64,000 nucleotides of DNA from Typhlomys cinereus (GCA_023101885.1 JALPQD010000414.1:1156716-1220715); one strand, 5' to 3'; positions 10,800 through 22,689 are shown, counted from the first letter of the stretch. Numbers and translations: made by a program. The notes: generated by a model not told the origin, from the sequence alone.

Positions 10800-13365
10800 C
10801 AAATTCTGATACTTCGACCACTGTAACTCTAAGTGACTCCTAGTGAATGAATTATTCCATGTCTTTTCACTGAGATGACAGTTACATGTATGTTTCAATT
10901 CTGCTAATGAAAATTTCCTGCTTTTCTATACTTACTAGATACTTCAACTGGGCACTGGATTCCCCATATCCTACTCGTTATTCAGCAAAGTACAGTCTCC
11001 CAGACCCATGAAGCCATTAAGTCATCATACAGAATGTGTATTTCATCTCAGGTTCTGGGAAGCATCATTGAAATGATTCAGTCAAAGAAAGGGTACCATT
11101 GGATTGTTTTTCTCAGTATGTCTCTGGCCATGGTATGGGGCATGAGTTGGAAAGAGGTAAGATAGACAGCAAGAAGTCACTTAGAGAGATGGCATAAGGT
11201 CTAGCCAAAGATGATGGTGACCTGAACTCAGATGGACAAGGACAAGGGTAGACCAAGGATTTGACCATCATGGCAGAGTTAGGAGAGTGAGGACTTCAAG
11301 ATGCCAGTGGGTTTCAGACTTGAACAGCTCAAGAGAAAGATCTCCATTGATGGAGGAAAGAACAGGCGCACAGAAGGTGCCAAGACAGACTTTGCGTGCA
11401 CCCCGCTTTGCTAAGGACGAGCTAGTCCAGGAACATCAGGAGATAGGTCTCACCATGGCTGTCCATGCAGGCATGAAACTTAGTGTTGGACTCACCATGG
11501 CTGTGCATGCAGGAATGAAGCTAAGTGTTGAGACAGTCTAGGACAGAAGATTTGAAAGTCATCAGGGCAAAAAAGGATATCAATGTACAGAAATCAAGGA
11601 GTAGCCCAAACCTTCCTCTTCCCCCGTGAAAGTACTGCACAGCTCCAGGTGTGAATTAACACTTAAGCAAAGTTGAGTCAATAGCAGATTGCATGTATAA
11701 TGAAAGATGGAGATGTGACCAAACCTTATTTTCAAAGGCGCCCATAGTCGACGCAGTACCACACCTACTCTTTTCTACGGAGCAAATTGCTCTAGTCCCT
11801 ACCCTGCTTGTAATAGGGAGCCACGCTGTACTTAGAAGTAGATTCATAGATTACAAAAGACATCTTGCCTCTTTTAAATGAGCTATTAAAATTCTCGGCT
11901 GTATCTACTGTGTCTGGTAGAAATACAGCCCATGTTTGAGAGAGATTAGGGACTGTGATGGTCTAGTATAATTTAAGCCTTCATCACTGGACAGAAGAGG
12001 GAGGGTCCATAAGTGTCCTGTTCTGGCTCACCCCAAGACTGTGGAAGTGGGGTGGGAGCATGTAGGAGGAACATGCTACTATTCAGATTTCCACATGTTT
12101 CTGGGGCAAGGGGCTTCCGATCTCAGGGTTCATGGCCTTTGGGTGACCCCTCTCGACATGATCCATGTCAGTGGGACACAGTGCATTGTTTCCAAGTGGG
12201 GAACGCCCAGAGAACTGAGACCACAAGTCTCCTGCCTGCTTACCTCTCACTGCACAAACACTCACCCATCATCTTGCTGGGGAGAGGAAGGACTTGGATC
12301 TGACATAGCCTCTCGGCTCATCGCTAAGGGGCTAGTCCTAAAACACTCTCACTTCCTCCTTGGAAGACCACTTTTGGTCATTAATGCCACAGCTTTGGAT
12401 TGATGGGTTTGGTCTCAGACTCACATACACAAATATGGGAGTGGATGATGGTTATCTCAGCTGAGTTACAGGCTTCCACCCTTCCTGCAGGACCCTGTGA
12501 GATGTTTTTACAAGTACTGGAAGTAATCATTTTATGATGTGCTTGTAACCTAACCATATGAAACGTCAATCTTTTTATCATGTAAATATGAACATTTCAA
12601 AGATAGGGGAGATAAAGCCTTGGAATGTGAGTGAAGATAGGTGCTCTCTCTCTCCTCTCTCTCTCTCTGTCTCTGACTTTCTTTCTCTCTTCACTTAAGA
12701 GCATATTTATAGCCATGCTCAGTTAAAGCAGGAATTTTATTTAAAATACCATTTTCCTCTGTCTACAGATGTTATCCATCAATTGCATAAACATCTATTA
12801 GGAAGTGTACCCATCACCTAAAGCAATATAAAGGGTCACCAGTAGAGGGCATCTTCAAAGAGACCAAAGTCATAAAGATTGAAGGACCTTCATTTGCGGT
12901 GTTGTCGGGAGCTTACTGTAGGCTACAAATGGCTGCAGATGTTGATACAGTAGTGGTGTGAAAAGATGAAAAACTCTTCACCCTAGTTTAGAGTGAAAAA
13001 TAGCAGTAAGTTAAGTGTGGAATAGAGATGAGGGCTCAGGAGAACACCAGCAGGGAAGGTAAAGAAATACAGAGACTGCAGTGGCTTGGAAATGAGCTGA
13101 TATTGACCACAACCATGAGGACTGAAGAAAAGAACGTGAATAGGTTTGTGTTTGCTCTGCTCTAGATGAAGTTCCACAGGCTTGCAGGGCTGCATGTGGA
13201 TTGTGTAGTGGAGTCCAAGGGCTACCCTCCTGCAGGGTGTGTGGTCCAGGAAACCATTTTGCAAGAATGGTAAGATGATATCTCAAACAGGAGGCTCATA
13301 AAGCAACTGCAATCTCAGGAGTGACCAAGTTCAGAACCTAATCTTGTCTGATGAAAGCAGACCAA
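10800..13365. other. 2.5 kb non-coding, mostly unique
   Basis: No gene recognised. Contains a 42-bp tandem pair (11449-11532) and a CT-rich tract (about 12640-12690). Open frames up to 120 codons on both strands lack recognisable domains and are judged chance. Confidence 0.5.
11449..11532. repeat. 42-bp tandem duplication
   Basis: Units 11449-11490 and 11491-11532, each ctcaccatggctgt-catgcagg-atgaa-ct-agtgttg, differ at about five positions. It is diverged, so not recent. Confidence 0.93.
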
Positions 13366-13367
13366 CT

Positions 13368-13640
13368 CGTGTGTGTGTGTGTGTATGTGTGTATGTGTAT
13401 GTGTGTGTGTGTGTGTGTGTACAAGAGAGCACTTGAGTGTATGTGCTAGCAGAGACCCAAAGGTGATATCAGGAATCATCCTGGATTGTTCTACTTCCTT
13501 ACTGCTTTGCTCTAGGGTTTCCCTGGGCTCTACCTTCTAGGATCTGAATTACATGCCACTGCCCTATCTGCCTGGCATTTCTGCATAGGATCTATGGATC
13601 CGAACTCAGATCCTTTGCTTGCAAGGTAAAAGACTACACT
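13368..13640 (-). mobile_element. S-SINE copy, minus strand
   Basis: (GT)n tail at 13368-13420 with ta interruptions, then aatcatcctggattgttc, cctgggctctaccttctagg, ggatccgaactcagatcc and a degraded head. Older than the 7634 copy judging by extra mismatches. Confidence 0.85.
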
Positions 13641-13689
13641 AAAGAGTCACGTGATTTGGGGCAGTCACTGCGCAGCTCAGCTTCACTGT

Positions 13690-14225
13690 CCATCCGGGTG
13701 GGAGGCGCCAGTCCCCAGGTGCTTCTCAGCCTTCAAAGTCAGGCAATTCCATAGCTCCAGCAATTGAGATGCACCGTAACCCAGTGTCCCTCAAAGTGGT
13801 CATCAAGATGCCTGGATATGACAGGGCTGTTGTATCCATGAATTCACCGCAACTATGTATATTTTCACTAGACCTGTATGGGATTTGCCCTATTAGCACT
13901 TCACCACAGAAGGGCATGGAACTCAAGAGGACTCATGCTGCCCCAAGAGACTGATACAGGGGAAGGACAACATGTTCTCAATGATCTGCTCACTTATGTA
14001 TGATTCGTGCTCCAGCAAGTGCTCAGGCACATGCCGTCAAAGGCCACCCAGATGGAACTCAGCGGGCCACCCATGCAAAAAGACAAGAAAATGGGAGACT
14101 GGCAGCAAAGAAGGGTTGTAATGGGAAAAGGGGATGGAATTGAAATTAAGGTGTGAAAATATCGTACACTCACTATATGCATGTGTAAAGCACTATATGC
14201 ATGTGTAAAACATTATGCGTGTATG
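13690..14225 (+). mobile_element. L1 3' UTR fragment, plus
   Basis: Includes gaattcaccgcaactatg, cactagacctgtatggg, a pattern like the rodent L1 3' UTR segment with 'cacaagacctg', and an end gtgaaaatatcgtacactca that matches the ends of the 57820 and 61915 copies. A 20-bp unit (cactatatgcatgtgtaaag) is tandemly repeated at 14171-14210. Confidence 0.6.
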
Positions 14226-15485
14226 AAACAAGAATAATGTCAAGCTTTCAGATAGGTAAAAATGGTTCTAGAGGCTAGAACCAAGGATGATAGCTTCTGT
14301 TTCCACATCCAGTCCCCCTGATTCAGAAAGAAGCAGTTGAACTAAAAATTAACCCTCTAACATTTAGTGCTGGGTCAGAATCTAAGAGCTCCATGTCGAC
14401 TCTCGCTGAGTTGCAGAGCAAACTGAAGCAGTAGTGGGAGAAATCTCGTGTGAGAAGACCAACACCTGCAGAGAGATCGGCTTTTCTCTTCCTAAGGACA
14501 CTGGGGAAAAACTGTGCCAGTCACCTCAAAGCTAAACTTTAACCCTAACAGCCAAGCTTTTACTAGGATAAATCTCAGTGTCTCCCACCAGGACAACTCC
14601 AAGTCAAAAATGAGAAATTCCCAACAGATAAGACTCCAAGTGAAAAGACAGAAAGGCATCATTCTGAACAAACACCAGTGTTACTTTTTCCTTGAAATCT
14701 AGAAGCTTCTACAATGGGCTGAGAATTCTGAATCCCCAAAGGTGAGAAGAGATTGATGGTGGTGTTTGACCATGACAGCCATTCTACCCATCTCTGCGTA
14801 GTCAACGTGAACTTGATCAGATGGTTCAAAGGGTTGGGAATGAGTCAGAAGTTATGCCACAACCAAACAGTGGAAGGAAATTCAGTGAAGGGAAATGGTC
14901 CCTCAAGGGGTTGGGGATTTTCCAAAGCTCAAGAATTAAATTAGGCAAATTCACATGCCAAGGATGACTTGATCAACAGGGCGAGGTGTTCCGGGAACTA
15001 AGTGGGGGAGCAGTATCTCCCCTAGAGGCAGCCCCAGGCAGAGTTGTTAAGGAGCAACGCAAAGCTATGGGGACAAGAGAAACAGAAATTTCTCCCATGG
15101 TGTTTCAGAAGTCTGATACTTCCTGTTTTGCATGACAAGAAAAACTGGTGTGTGAGGCACCACACGATGTAGCCTGGGAGAAAAAAGAGAGAGAAATGCA
15201 AATATAGAGGAGAACAATCTAGATAGAAAGAGCATAAGAAAGGAAAGAAGACAGGTGAGAACAATGGGTATCAGAGAGAATAAAGAAGAGATGGCTGTCA
15301 GAGAACTCCACAGAACACATGCTGACCACAAGTACAGAAAAGACAATCACCATCGACCAGGCCAGCCGCGCAACAGGAGGAAAGGTGTCTCTGTATTGTG
15401 CCGGGTTCTGGAGATGCATGTGTGCACAGACCAGCCTGGTTCTGCTGAAGTGGAGCCCACATGGTAGTGAATAGGTGAGAGGCGC
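14226..15485. other. non-coding, no recognised element
   Basis: Unique-looking sequence on both strands, with a purine-rich stretch at about 15180-15250. Confidence 0.5.
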
Positions 15486-16110
15486 CTTGTATTAGTCATG
15501 GTTCTCTGAAGAAACAGAATCTATAAAATGTAATATATATATAAATAAGTTTATTAAAAAACAACTCAGTAAAAATAGTGTCCTTCAAGGTAGCCACCTG
15601 CAGCAGCCTCTTTCTTGACTGGAATGTTCCACAAAGCCAAAAGATCCTGAGAAGGTCTCAAGCCTTTGCTCCTCTGGAGGGTTGAAGATGCTGGGCTCTG
15701 ACATCGGCGATGAACAGCAAACAGCAGCAAGGCTTAGAGACCAGGCTCCAAAGGCAGCGGGAACAGCAACAACGTGATGGAAAAGGTGAAGTTTAAAGTC
15801 AGCCAAGGATGGAGGCAGCAGCAGCAGCAACAAATCAGTTCACGATGCTCTAAAAGCGAACAATGCATGCAGAGTGGACTGTACAGCAAGTCTACAACCG
15901 GATCAGGGAAGAGCAAGTCCCTCCTCCTTGCACCTCCTATTATCCGGTCCACCACTGGAAAGGTACCACTCACTATGGGCTGTGTTCTCCACAGCAATCA
16001 GTCAAGTATCTACAGACTTGTTCAGGGGCCATTCCAACCATTAACCTTCCACAGCTGCCCCCAAACCGTCTGCAACTGTCAAGTTGACATCGAAATACAA
16101 CCATAATACG
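15486..16110. mobile_element. old interspersed repeat, class uncertain
   Basis: Starts ttgtattagtcatggttctc, tgaagaaacagaatctat, continues through a long GC-richer interior with a short gca repeat (about 15813-15828), and ends aactgtcaagttgacatcg, aaatacaaccataat. Start and end motifs are those of a common mammalian or rodent repeat, but I cannot place the family. Confidence 0.5.
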
Positions 16111-17380
16111 CCTCTTCTCGCTGTGGCTGGTTCTAGCCTGATACACCAGGGTCTAATGGTAGAAAGGCGGAACAACTTTCTCCAGCTGCCCTGCTCCCGT
16201 CTCAAAAGCAACATCCATCATGGGCAAGAAAAGGATTTGAGAAGCAGCTGAGACTGGAAATGGAAGTTATAGAGAATTCCAGAAAGTCTGAGACTCTTTT
16301 CCAAACACTCTACTTACGACGTAACATGTGGTGCTGTCTATGGGCAGATCTGTGGCCTGAAAGCATCTCCTACTGACTGTCTGAACAGCCAACATCCAGA
16401 GATGTTATTGGATTGGAAAGAAAATTATCCCCAAAGAAAAGAGGCTGTAGACTCCCTTACATCCAAATATTTATGAATTAGAAGACATTTGTAACCAAAT
16501 CCTTTCTCACCCTATGCCTCCACCACAGTATCAACAACAAAGGGATGTTTTGAGTGAAGGGTACAGAGGGGGAGGACCTTTATTTACCTTTGAAATGGAC
16601 CCTGCGTGGAGAACCAGGTAGAGAGCCCAGGAGCTTAGCTGTGAGTCAGCCAAAATTCAAGGTGAAACTAGTAGGAGTGGTGGAAACAAGGAATCACAGG
16701 CAACTGAGAAGAAATTGTGAGATTTATGAATGTAAACTTGGTGTTCGTAAGCAGAGAGCGTGTCCTTTGAAAGAATTGGGGCTCTCTGATCAGTGTGATA
16801 GCATTCACCCTCAGAGTTCATTAAGTCCCCTCCCCCTTTTTTGTTAACTACAGTTTTTCAGACAAGGAAAATAGCTTCCCCCCTGCACAGCTGGTTTGCT
16901 CATAAGGGAACTTGCCAGATGAGGTGGTTTGGGCCAGTCATAGCTTGCCAGCTCGCACTGCGGGCCATAGGGCCGTCGGTCATGAACACGGGAAAAGCAG
17001 ACATTTTGAACCGGGTTCCTTCGTTCCTGTTGCCATCACTGTTAGAAAAAGAAATAGTGGATGATAGGTAGACATTGGAGTGTGGAATGACTGTTTTGTG
17101 GAATCAGCAGCCACGTTCGCACAGTCAGTCTTGTTAACGCTGACCACTCGCTCCACTCTCAGAGGCGGTTTGAAGAAGTTCAGCCAGCCCAGCCACATAC
17201 TCCATCCTTGCCATCGTCTTGCCAAGCAGTGCCTTCCAGACAGATTTCATGAAGGAAGACAGGCCCCCAGAATGAAAATTTCACATCCCGGCCCTGTCAG
17301 GGACTTCCTGAGTCACTTCATTGAGTTATTCAACCTTGTCGAAGGCAGATTCTTTGTAATGTAAGAATGCTAACAAAGTT
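16111..17380. other. non-coding, no recognised element
   Basis: Unique-looking sequence. No coding frame with recognisable domains. Confidence 0.5.
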
Positions 17381-17384
17381 CACA

Positions 17385-17490
17385 TGACGCTCTGTGTATG
17401 TATGCATGTGTGTGCACTTGCGGGTGTGTATACAGGTACATGTGCGCATATAGATATGTGTCAATGCACATGTGCACGTGTAAAGGTGGA
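17385..17490. repeat. TG-rich low-complexity tract
   Basis: Degenerate (TG)n with atgtg, tgcac and tatac variants. Confidence 0.8.
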
Positions 17491-17644
17491 GGCTACAGCT
17501 CAGCCAGCAGCCCAGCTCAGGTTAGATGGTAGACCCTGGGAAAATGGGAAATTTGGGCTGGCTCCCCCAGCTTGCCTCTGGAGTCTGAGTAGACGAGGCA
17601 GTCGTCTGCCTGATGCAAAAGTGTCAACTGATCTAGGCCGAATG

Positions 17645-18010
17645 TGGCTTGTACTTTCTCATCTGTATAACAGAACACATAGCACAGCAACTTAGGAAAG
17701 CAAGGATTCATCGTGGCTCACAGGGAGTAGGGATAAAAGCCATCATGGAGGGGAGGCATGGAGATACTGTGGGACCCTATGGCTGGGGTTCCTCCCATCC
17801 CCATTTCTCAGTGGAACTAGAAGCAGAAACAGGACAGGAACTCGGGCCAGGCTGCAAAGACCAAGGCCAGACCCCCAGCAGCCTCTTCCTTCCACTAGAC
17901 CTACTCCTCGAAGGTTCCATCACCTGCTAAAACAGCTCCATCTAGCTGGGGACCAGACTGAGGGTTCACGCGCATGAGCCTGTGGGGGAATGGTTCACAG
18001 TCACACTACC
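17645..18010. mobile_element. family B interspersed repeat
   Basis: Blocks: ggattcatcgtggctcacag, agccatcatggaggggagg, ccactagacctactcctcg, agctggggaccagactgag and catgagcctgtgggggaatg. Same block order as the 8500 copy. Confidence 0.6.
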
Positions 18011-18865
18011 ACAGAGATCCTGGCAGCAAATAACAGAACCATGGGGACCCTAGAGTAGGAGCAACTAATGACTCAACTCCCAAATGACTAATCGAACTAA
18101 TTGAAGAGGTTGTCACACACCTGATAACTGCTATACTAAGGTGATTGGTGCAGAAGTCTAGAACGACCCCCGTGTTCTCTCCTCTTATCCCCCAGACTCC
18201 TAATTGTTATTAGCAAAGATACTTGATGGACTATGGGTCCTCAAACTTCCCTCTTCATTCCTTTCATGAACATTTTCACATTCCTTTCACCTCTTTTTTT
18301 TTTCACTCCACCCTTCTGTTCCCCCTTACCATGTGATAGTAATAGTTATATGTCCACTTGGGTATGTGGCTTTGGGATAGTCTCATTACATAGACTTATA
18401 CTATGGACTTCAGTAATTTTCTCTTCTTCTGAAAAAGAAGAAGAGTAGATGGCATTTTTCTCATGGCCCCATACAGCGCTTTTCTTTCATTCCATGGCTT
18501 TGATTTTATGTCTTTTCCTTTCCAAGCTGAGACCCATTAGTGTCATGACACATGACATATGGGTGGATGTGTTCACAGATTGCCCTGGCTAACAGTGCTC
18601 TGGAGTTCAATCAGAAAGAAAGCATACAGACTGTGAACCCCCACCCCCCAAAAAAGACAGAAAGCAGCAGGATTGAAGTCCCTGGGGTTCATGCAGACCA
18701 CCTTTGGACAGTTCTCAGCTACCCAGGAGTCTTTACAGTATCCATCTGGTGGCCAGGAACCATTGTGAATGCTGGCTAGGTTAGCAAGACTCAAAGAGCT
18801 CAGGCAAAGCAATCTGTGGATGAGTCTGAACCAAAATGTTATGAGTTCTTCTTTAAAGCTTCAAG
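18011..18865. other. non-coding, no recognised element
   Basis: Intronic sequence without a recognised repeat or gene. Confidence 0.5.
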
Positions 18866-19440
18866 GGGGCCAGAAAGATGGCTCAAGGATTAAGATTCTG
18901 CCTCCCGGGGCTGGAGAAGTGGCTCAGGGGTTAAGCCTCTGCCTTGCAGGTGGAGGGTCCTGAGTTCGGATCCTAGACCCCACATATAGACACCGGGCGG
19001 AAGCAAGGGCAGCCTGCGTTTCTGGTCCTGGTGGGCAGAGCCTGTGAATCCCAGGGCAGAGTAAACAAGGGGGAAGTGGAGGCGGTCCATGGTGGTTCCC
19101 GAATTCGTCCGTGGTTCTACCCACACACACATGCATGCACACACGCATAATGCACATACAATTGAATAAACAATAAAAATTTTTTTAAAAAAGACTGCCT
19201 TCCAAGCAGAAAGTCCTGAGTTCGGATCCCAGGTCCCAAGTAAAAATGCCAGGCAAAAATTCCCTGTACTCCCAGCCTTGGTGAGCAGAGCCTGGGAAAT
19301 CTCAGAGCAAAGCAAAAAGGAGATAGAAACAATCCAGGATGATTCCTGAAATCACCCTTTGACCTCCACAGGGACACACAGTACTCTCTGATACATACAC
19401 ACACATACACGCATGCATACAAGCAAAAGAATAAAGTTTA
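18866..19440 (+). mobile_element. S-SINE split by a younger S-SINE
   Basis: The head (gggggccagaaagatggctc, then aaggattaagattctgcctc) is at 18866-18905; the body resumes at about 19191 with aagactgccttccaagcaga, followed by gtcctgagttcggatcccag, agcaaagcaaaaaggagata and caatccaggatgattcctga, and ends in cataca/cacac and an A-rich tail with aataaa at 19430-19435. The whole cluster ends 228 bp before the Adra1a exon and is sense to the gene. Confidence 0.88.
18907..19190 (+). mobile_element. S-SINE inserted into another S-SINE
   Basis: A nearly complete copy: ggggctggagaagtggctca, ggggttaagcctctgccttg, gggtcctgagttcggatcct, ggcagagcctgtgaatccca and an A/T-rich tail with aataaa. Its last block (gtggttcccgaattcgtc) differs from other copies. 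Flanks aagattctgcctcc (18893-18905) and aagactgccttcc (19191-19203) look like an imperfect target duplication. Confidence 0.88.
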
Positions 19441-19650
19441 AAAAAAAATTATCCACAGGCCCTGCTGGCGTAATGATGTTCACAAGTGGTCCAAGTAAAA
19501 TGGTCTTTGAAGAGACTACAAAGGGGCTACCCCAGAGTGTGAGAAACGCGATGCATCTGCAATCGCCTGAACCGTCACAAAGATACAAAAAATGTTTGTG
19601 GGCTCATTTTTCTGACTATCCTGTTGACTTACGGCTAATGTGTGCAACCC

Positions 19651-19667
19651 CTTGTGTTTTCTTCTAG
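19651..19667 (+). promoter_or_regulatory. Adra1a: 3' splice site of Adra1a last coding exon
   Basis: Pyrimidine tract cttgtgttttcttctag ends in AG at 19666-19667. The exon starts GA|TCT, so the intron is in phase 1 and the split codon gives Gly295, as in the known receptor. Confidence 0.95.
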
Positions 19668-20185
19668 GATCTTTCTTCCCTGATTTCAAGCCCTCAGAAA
19701 CAGTTTTTAAAATAGTGTTTTGGCTCGGATACCTAAACAGCTGCATCAATCCCATCATATACCCATGTTCCAGTCAGGAATTCAAGAAGGCTTTTCAGAA
19801 CGTCTTGAGGATCCAGTGTCTCCGCAGAAAACAGTCTTCCCAGAATGCCCTGGGCTACACCCTGCACGCGCCCAGCCAGGCCCTGGAAGGACAGCACAAG
19901 GACATGGTGCGCATCCCCGTGGGTTCTGGAGAAACCTTCTATAAGATCTCCAAGACAGATGGGGTCTGCGAATGGAAGTTTTTCTCTTCTATGCCCCATG
20001 GATCTGCCAGAGTCACAACGTCCAAGGACCGATCCACCTGCACCACGGCCCGGGTGAGAAGTAAAAGCTTTTTACAGGTCTGCTGCTGTGTGGGATCCTC
20101 CAGGCCCAGCCTCGGAGAGAACCACCAAGTTCCAACCATTAAGATCCATACCATCTCCCTCGGTGAAAACGGGGAGGAAGTCTAG
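19668..20185 (+). CDS. Adra1a: alpha-1A adrenergic receptor, C-terminal coding exon
   Basis: Encodes the last 171 whole residues (296-466) of the alpha-1A adrenergic receptor, a Gq/11-coupled receptor for noradrenaline and adrenaline at the plasma membrane. Visible: the third extracellular loop end ([10 protein letters not shown]), transmembrane helix 7 from about 304 to 328, with Phe308 and Phe312, both ligand-pocket positions in this family, and the NPIIY form of the NPxxY motif at 322-326. Helix 8 follows ([13 protein letters not shown]), then Cys345, a palmitoylation candidate; the human CLCR here reads CLRR. The basic stretch 334-349 has been reported as a nuclear localisation signal. 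The tail is Ser/Thr-rich, has a CCC run and ends GENGEEV with stop TAG at 20183-20185. Counting back from the stop puts Gly295 at the junction, so the total is 466 residues as in human. Residues 1-295 lie upstream of the window. Alpha-1B and alpha-1D receptors have different tails, so the paralogue call is firm. Confidence 0.97.
20051..20060 (+). promoter_or_regulatory. Adra1a: alternative 5' splice site inside the exon
   Basis: cgg|gtgagaa is a strong donor match with GT at 20054-20055, in frame right after the codon for Arg423. Known human ADRA1A isoforms share residues 1-423 and then change tail, which fits use of this donor. When used, the 43-residue tail is removed and replaced by a downstream exon. 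Confidence 0.75.
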
Positions 20186-21486
20186 ATCTTGGGGATGGTC
20201 ACTCGAAGAAGGTGGATCCTAAATACCACCACTTTCTACTAGAAGGACCGGTGTACTCTTCCTGATGGATAAGCCAGTGCCAGCCAGGGAGGGGACTGGC
20301 TGGGAATGGGGAGGGGAGGATACCAGCTCATCCGACAGTGGGCAGGACACAAGAACCAGGCAAGTGGTCTCACAAGGATGACACTAGACAGCGTTTTCCC
20401 TGCAGCTGGGCTCTCTCCGTCCTTCTCTGAGCCAGTTTTCTACCACTGACCCTTTCGAGGAGAAATACCATGGGAAACAGAATTTCATGCACAGTACGAA
20501 AGACTATAAATATAGGTTTATGATTTCATCCTGAATATTTTGAGCACACTCTAAGTTTGGAGCTATTTCTCTATGGAAGTGGGAGGGGGGCATTTTCAGG
20601 CTAAACCTACTGGCAACTCCATTTGGCATTTATAGAATGAGAGAACCTAGAGCAGAGCTGTAAGATAATGCTCAGCATCCCAGCACGTTGCTTTTCTAAG
20701 GAGTTTTAAAATGTGCCAGACTCTCAGCTTGGGCAAACCGAGATGATGAGATTTATCCCTGGTTGCTTTGTGGTTACTGTTCCTTGGCCCTTTTTGAGAT
20801 AGAGGTGCATTCTCTGCCTTTGGAACCAGAGAATGTGGCAGGACCAACCAGAGATAGCATGGTCTTCTCCGCAGAAGATAGTAGGTGCGAGTTTGTTTTC
20901 ACAAATTAGTAATTTTCAGTAGTTGTGAGATCACGTGAAAAAGGGGGCTCCTTCCAGATTGGAGTAAAGAGGGTAATAATTTCAGGCTGAGCAGACGCTA
21001 CCCAATCTCTCTGCGGGCTTTTTTGGTGTAACTAGGAAAGGCCTTCCTTAACAAATTTTTTACCTTTTCCAAAACTCCGTAGGGTATATACTCTTTTGAA
21101 AGGCAAAACATTGACTTCCATTTCTTTTTACTTTGTTTCCTTACTTCATCATGAGTGAGGTTCACCCATGGCATGTTGAAATGAGACTTAGTATCCTGGA
21201 CACATTGTCCCTGAGCTTTGGAAGAAACTGATGCTTATCCTCGAATACATGCACTGAGTGGTCGCCAAAGAAATGCCCAGAGAAGGATTTGCAATTTTTT
21301 TTTACCAGAACCTAATTTAATATCTGGCAAAAGAGACTCTAACCCTCTCAGCTCCTTTGTTTCCCACTTTCTATAGGAACTTGGGTTTCTTGCTTTGTTT
21401 TTATTTTATATCAACCAAATTTTGATAAAGGTTAATAATTCAGATTGTGGTGAATGATGAATCTGGTACTATGTGTAAAAATTTGA
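20186..21486 (+). other. Adra1a: probable Adra1a 3' UTR and flank
   Basis: Repeat-free sequence following the stop codon, as expected for a 3' UTR. I find no AATAAA or ATTAAA on the + strand before the first SINE at 21487; the nearest variant signal is tataaa at 20505-20510. The true cleavage site cannot be set from sequence alone. Confidence 0.5.
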
Positions 21487-21735
21487 ATATGAAGCTGAAG
21501 AGGTGGCTCAGGGGTTAAGTGTCTGCCTCTCAAGCAGAAGTACCTGAGTTCAGATCTCAAATCCCATGTAAAAATGTCAAGCAGAAATGGTGGCAGTCTG
21601 CACCTCCAGCCCTGGAAGGTGGAGCCTGGAAAACCCCAGAACAGAGCAAAAGGGGGTAGAGCAATCTAGAATGACTCTGGATCTCATCCTTGGACTTCCA
21701 TAGACACACGCACACACAGACACACACACAATTTT
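21487..21735 (+). mobile_element. S-SINE copy, plus
   Basis: gaagctgaagaggtggctca, ggggttaagtgtctgcctct, acctgagttcagatctcaaa, agaacagagcaaaagggggt and gcaatctagaatgactctgg, then an imperfect (CA)n tail. First repeat downstream of Adra1a coding sequence. Confidence 0.88.
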
Positions 21736-22403
21736 AAGTATGTTTGTCCTTCCACAATAAGAATTTAAACCTGGGGGTTATGTTTTGGCACCATTCTCTA
21801 CCAAGAATCACTGATCCCAAACCACTCACCCTATTTATGTAATTTTCTCTAAGAACTTCAAAGTAGGTTGAAGCCATCATGTGGCCAGCTTGGCCCGTCT
21901 TCTTTTCTTTCTTCCCTTGCAGCAAATTGACTATTCCCTTAGGTCTTTGTTAGTGTTTCAGTAGAGAGCACGTCTGTATGTGGGTTTGGATTTTGCAGTT
22001 AGTCGTGTGAGGACTTTGAATGTGACTTCTACCTCTGGCTGTCCCTGGATCACATCTTCTCCTTGGTTAGAGAGATAGGTCCTTGGCTTTATGTTGGGAA
22101 CTTAGATTCTGCCACAGGAGGTTGGCTGGAAATATAGACTCTTCTGGGCTTCTCTCTGCATGACTCATAACAGCTCTGCCAGATGTGAGTGTCCGGGTAT
22201 CTGGGGAGAACTTGAACATGCAAACTTGTGTGTCTTCTCAACAGACTTTACTGTCACAAAGAGCTTCCTTCCAAGTCTAAATTTAAAAATTGCTTTTGGT
22301 CCCTGATACCTCCTCTTAGAATGAGCATCCTAGTGGGAAGAACGGTCACAGCTTTTCTCCAGCAAAACATGACTCCATGTTAGTAATGATCTTTAAAACT
22401 ATG

Positions 22404-22595
22404 TTAAAAAACACCAGGCAGAAATGGCTGTAGCCTGCATTTCTAGCTATGGTGGGCAGAGCCTGGGAAATCCCAGAGCAAAGCAAAAAGGAGGTAAAAG
22501 CAATCCAGAATGATTCCCAAAGTCACCCTTGATCCTCACAGGGACACACAGTATCCTCTGATACACAAATATACACATACACACAGAGACACATA

Positions 22596-22643
<48 letters not shown>

Positions 22644-22679
22644 AATAAATAGATAAATAAAGTTTAAAAACTAAATAAA
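22404..22679 (+). mobile_element. 5'-truncated S-SINE with target duplication
   Basis: Lacks the tRNA-like head and starts at aaacaccaggcagaaatggc. Then agcaaagcaaaaaggaggta, caatccagaatgattcccaa, a pure (CA)n run at about 22600-22640 and an aataaataaag tail. The sequence taaaactatg occurs at both ends (22394-22403 and 22680-22689). Confidence 0.9.
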
Positions 22680-22689
22680 TAAAACTATG

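Larger units (their letters stand above)
1..19667 (+). other. Adra1a: Adra1a intron (3' part), inferred
   Basis: Everything upstream of the exon at 19668 is inferred to be intron. Alpha-1A receptor genes have a long intron splitting the coding region just before transmembrane helix 7, and the first coding exon (residues 1-295) is not in the window. No other exon-like coding segment is seen here; open frames are short and fall in repeats. The extent rests on the known gene structure of mammalian ADRA1A, not on a visible donor site. Confidence 0.85.

Noticed and set aside
18908..18975. tRNA-like sequence with box A and box B
   Set aside because: It is the head of a SINE, not a functional tRNA gene; the same head recurs in many copies with CA-tailed bodies.
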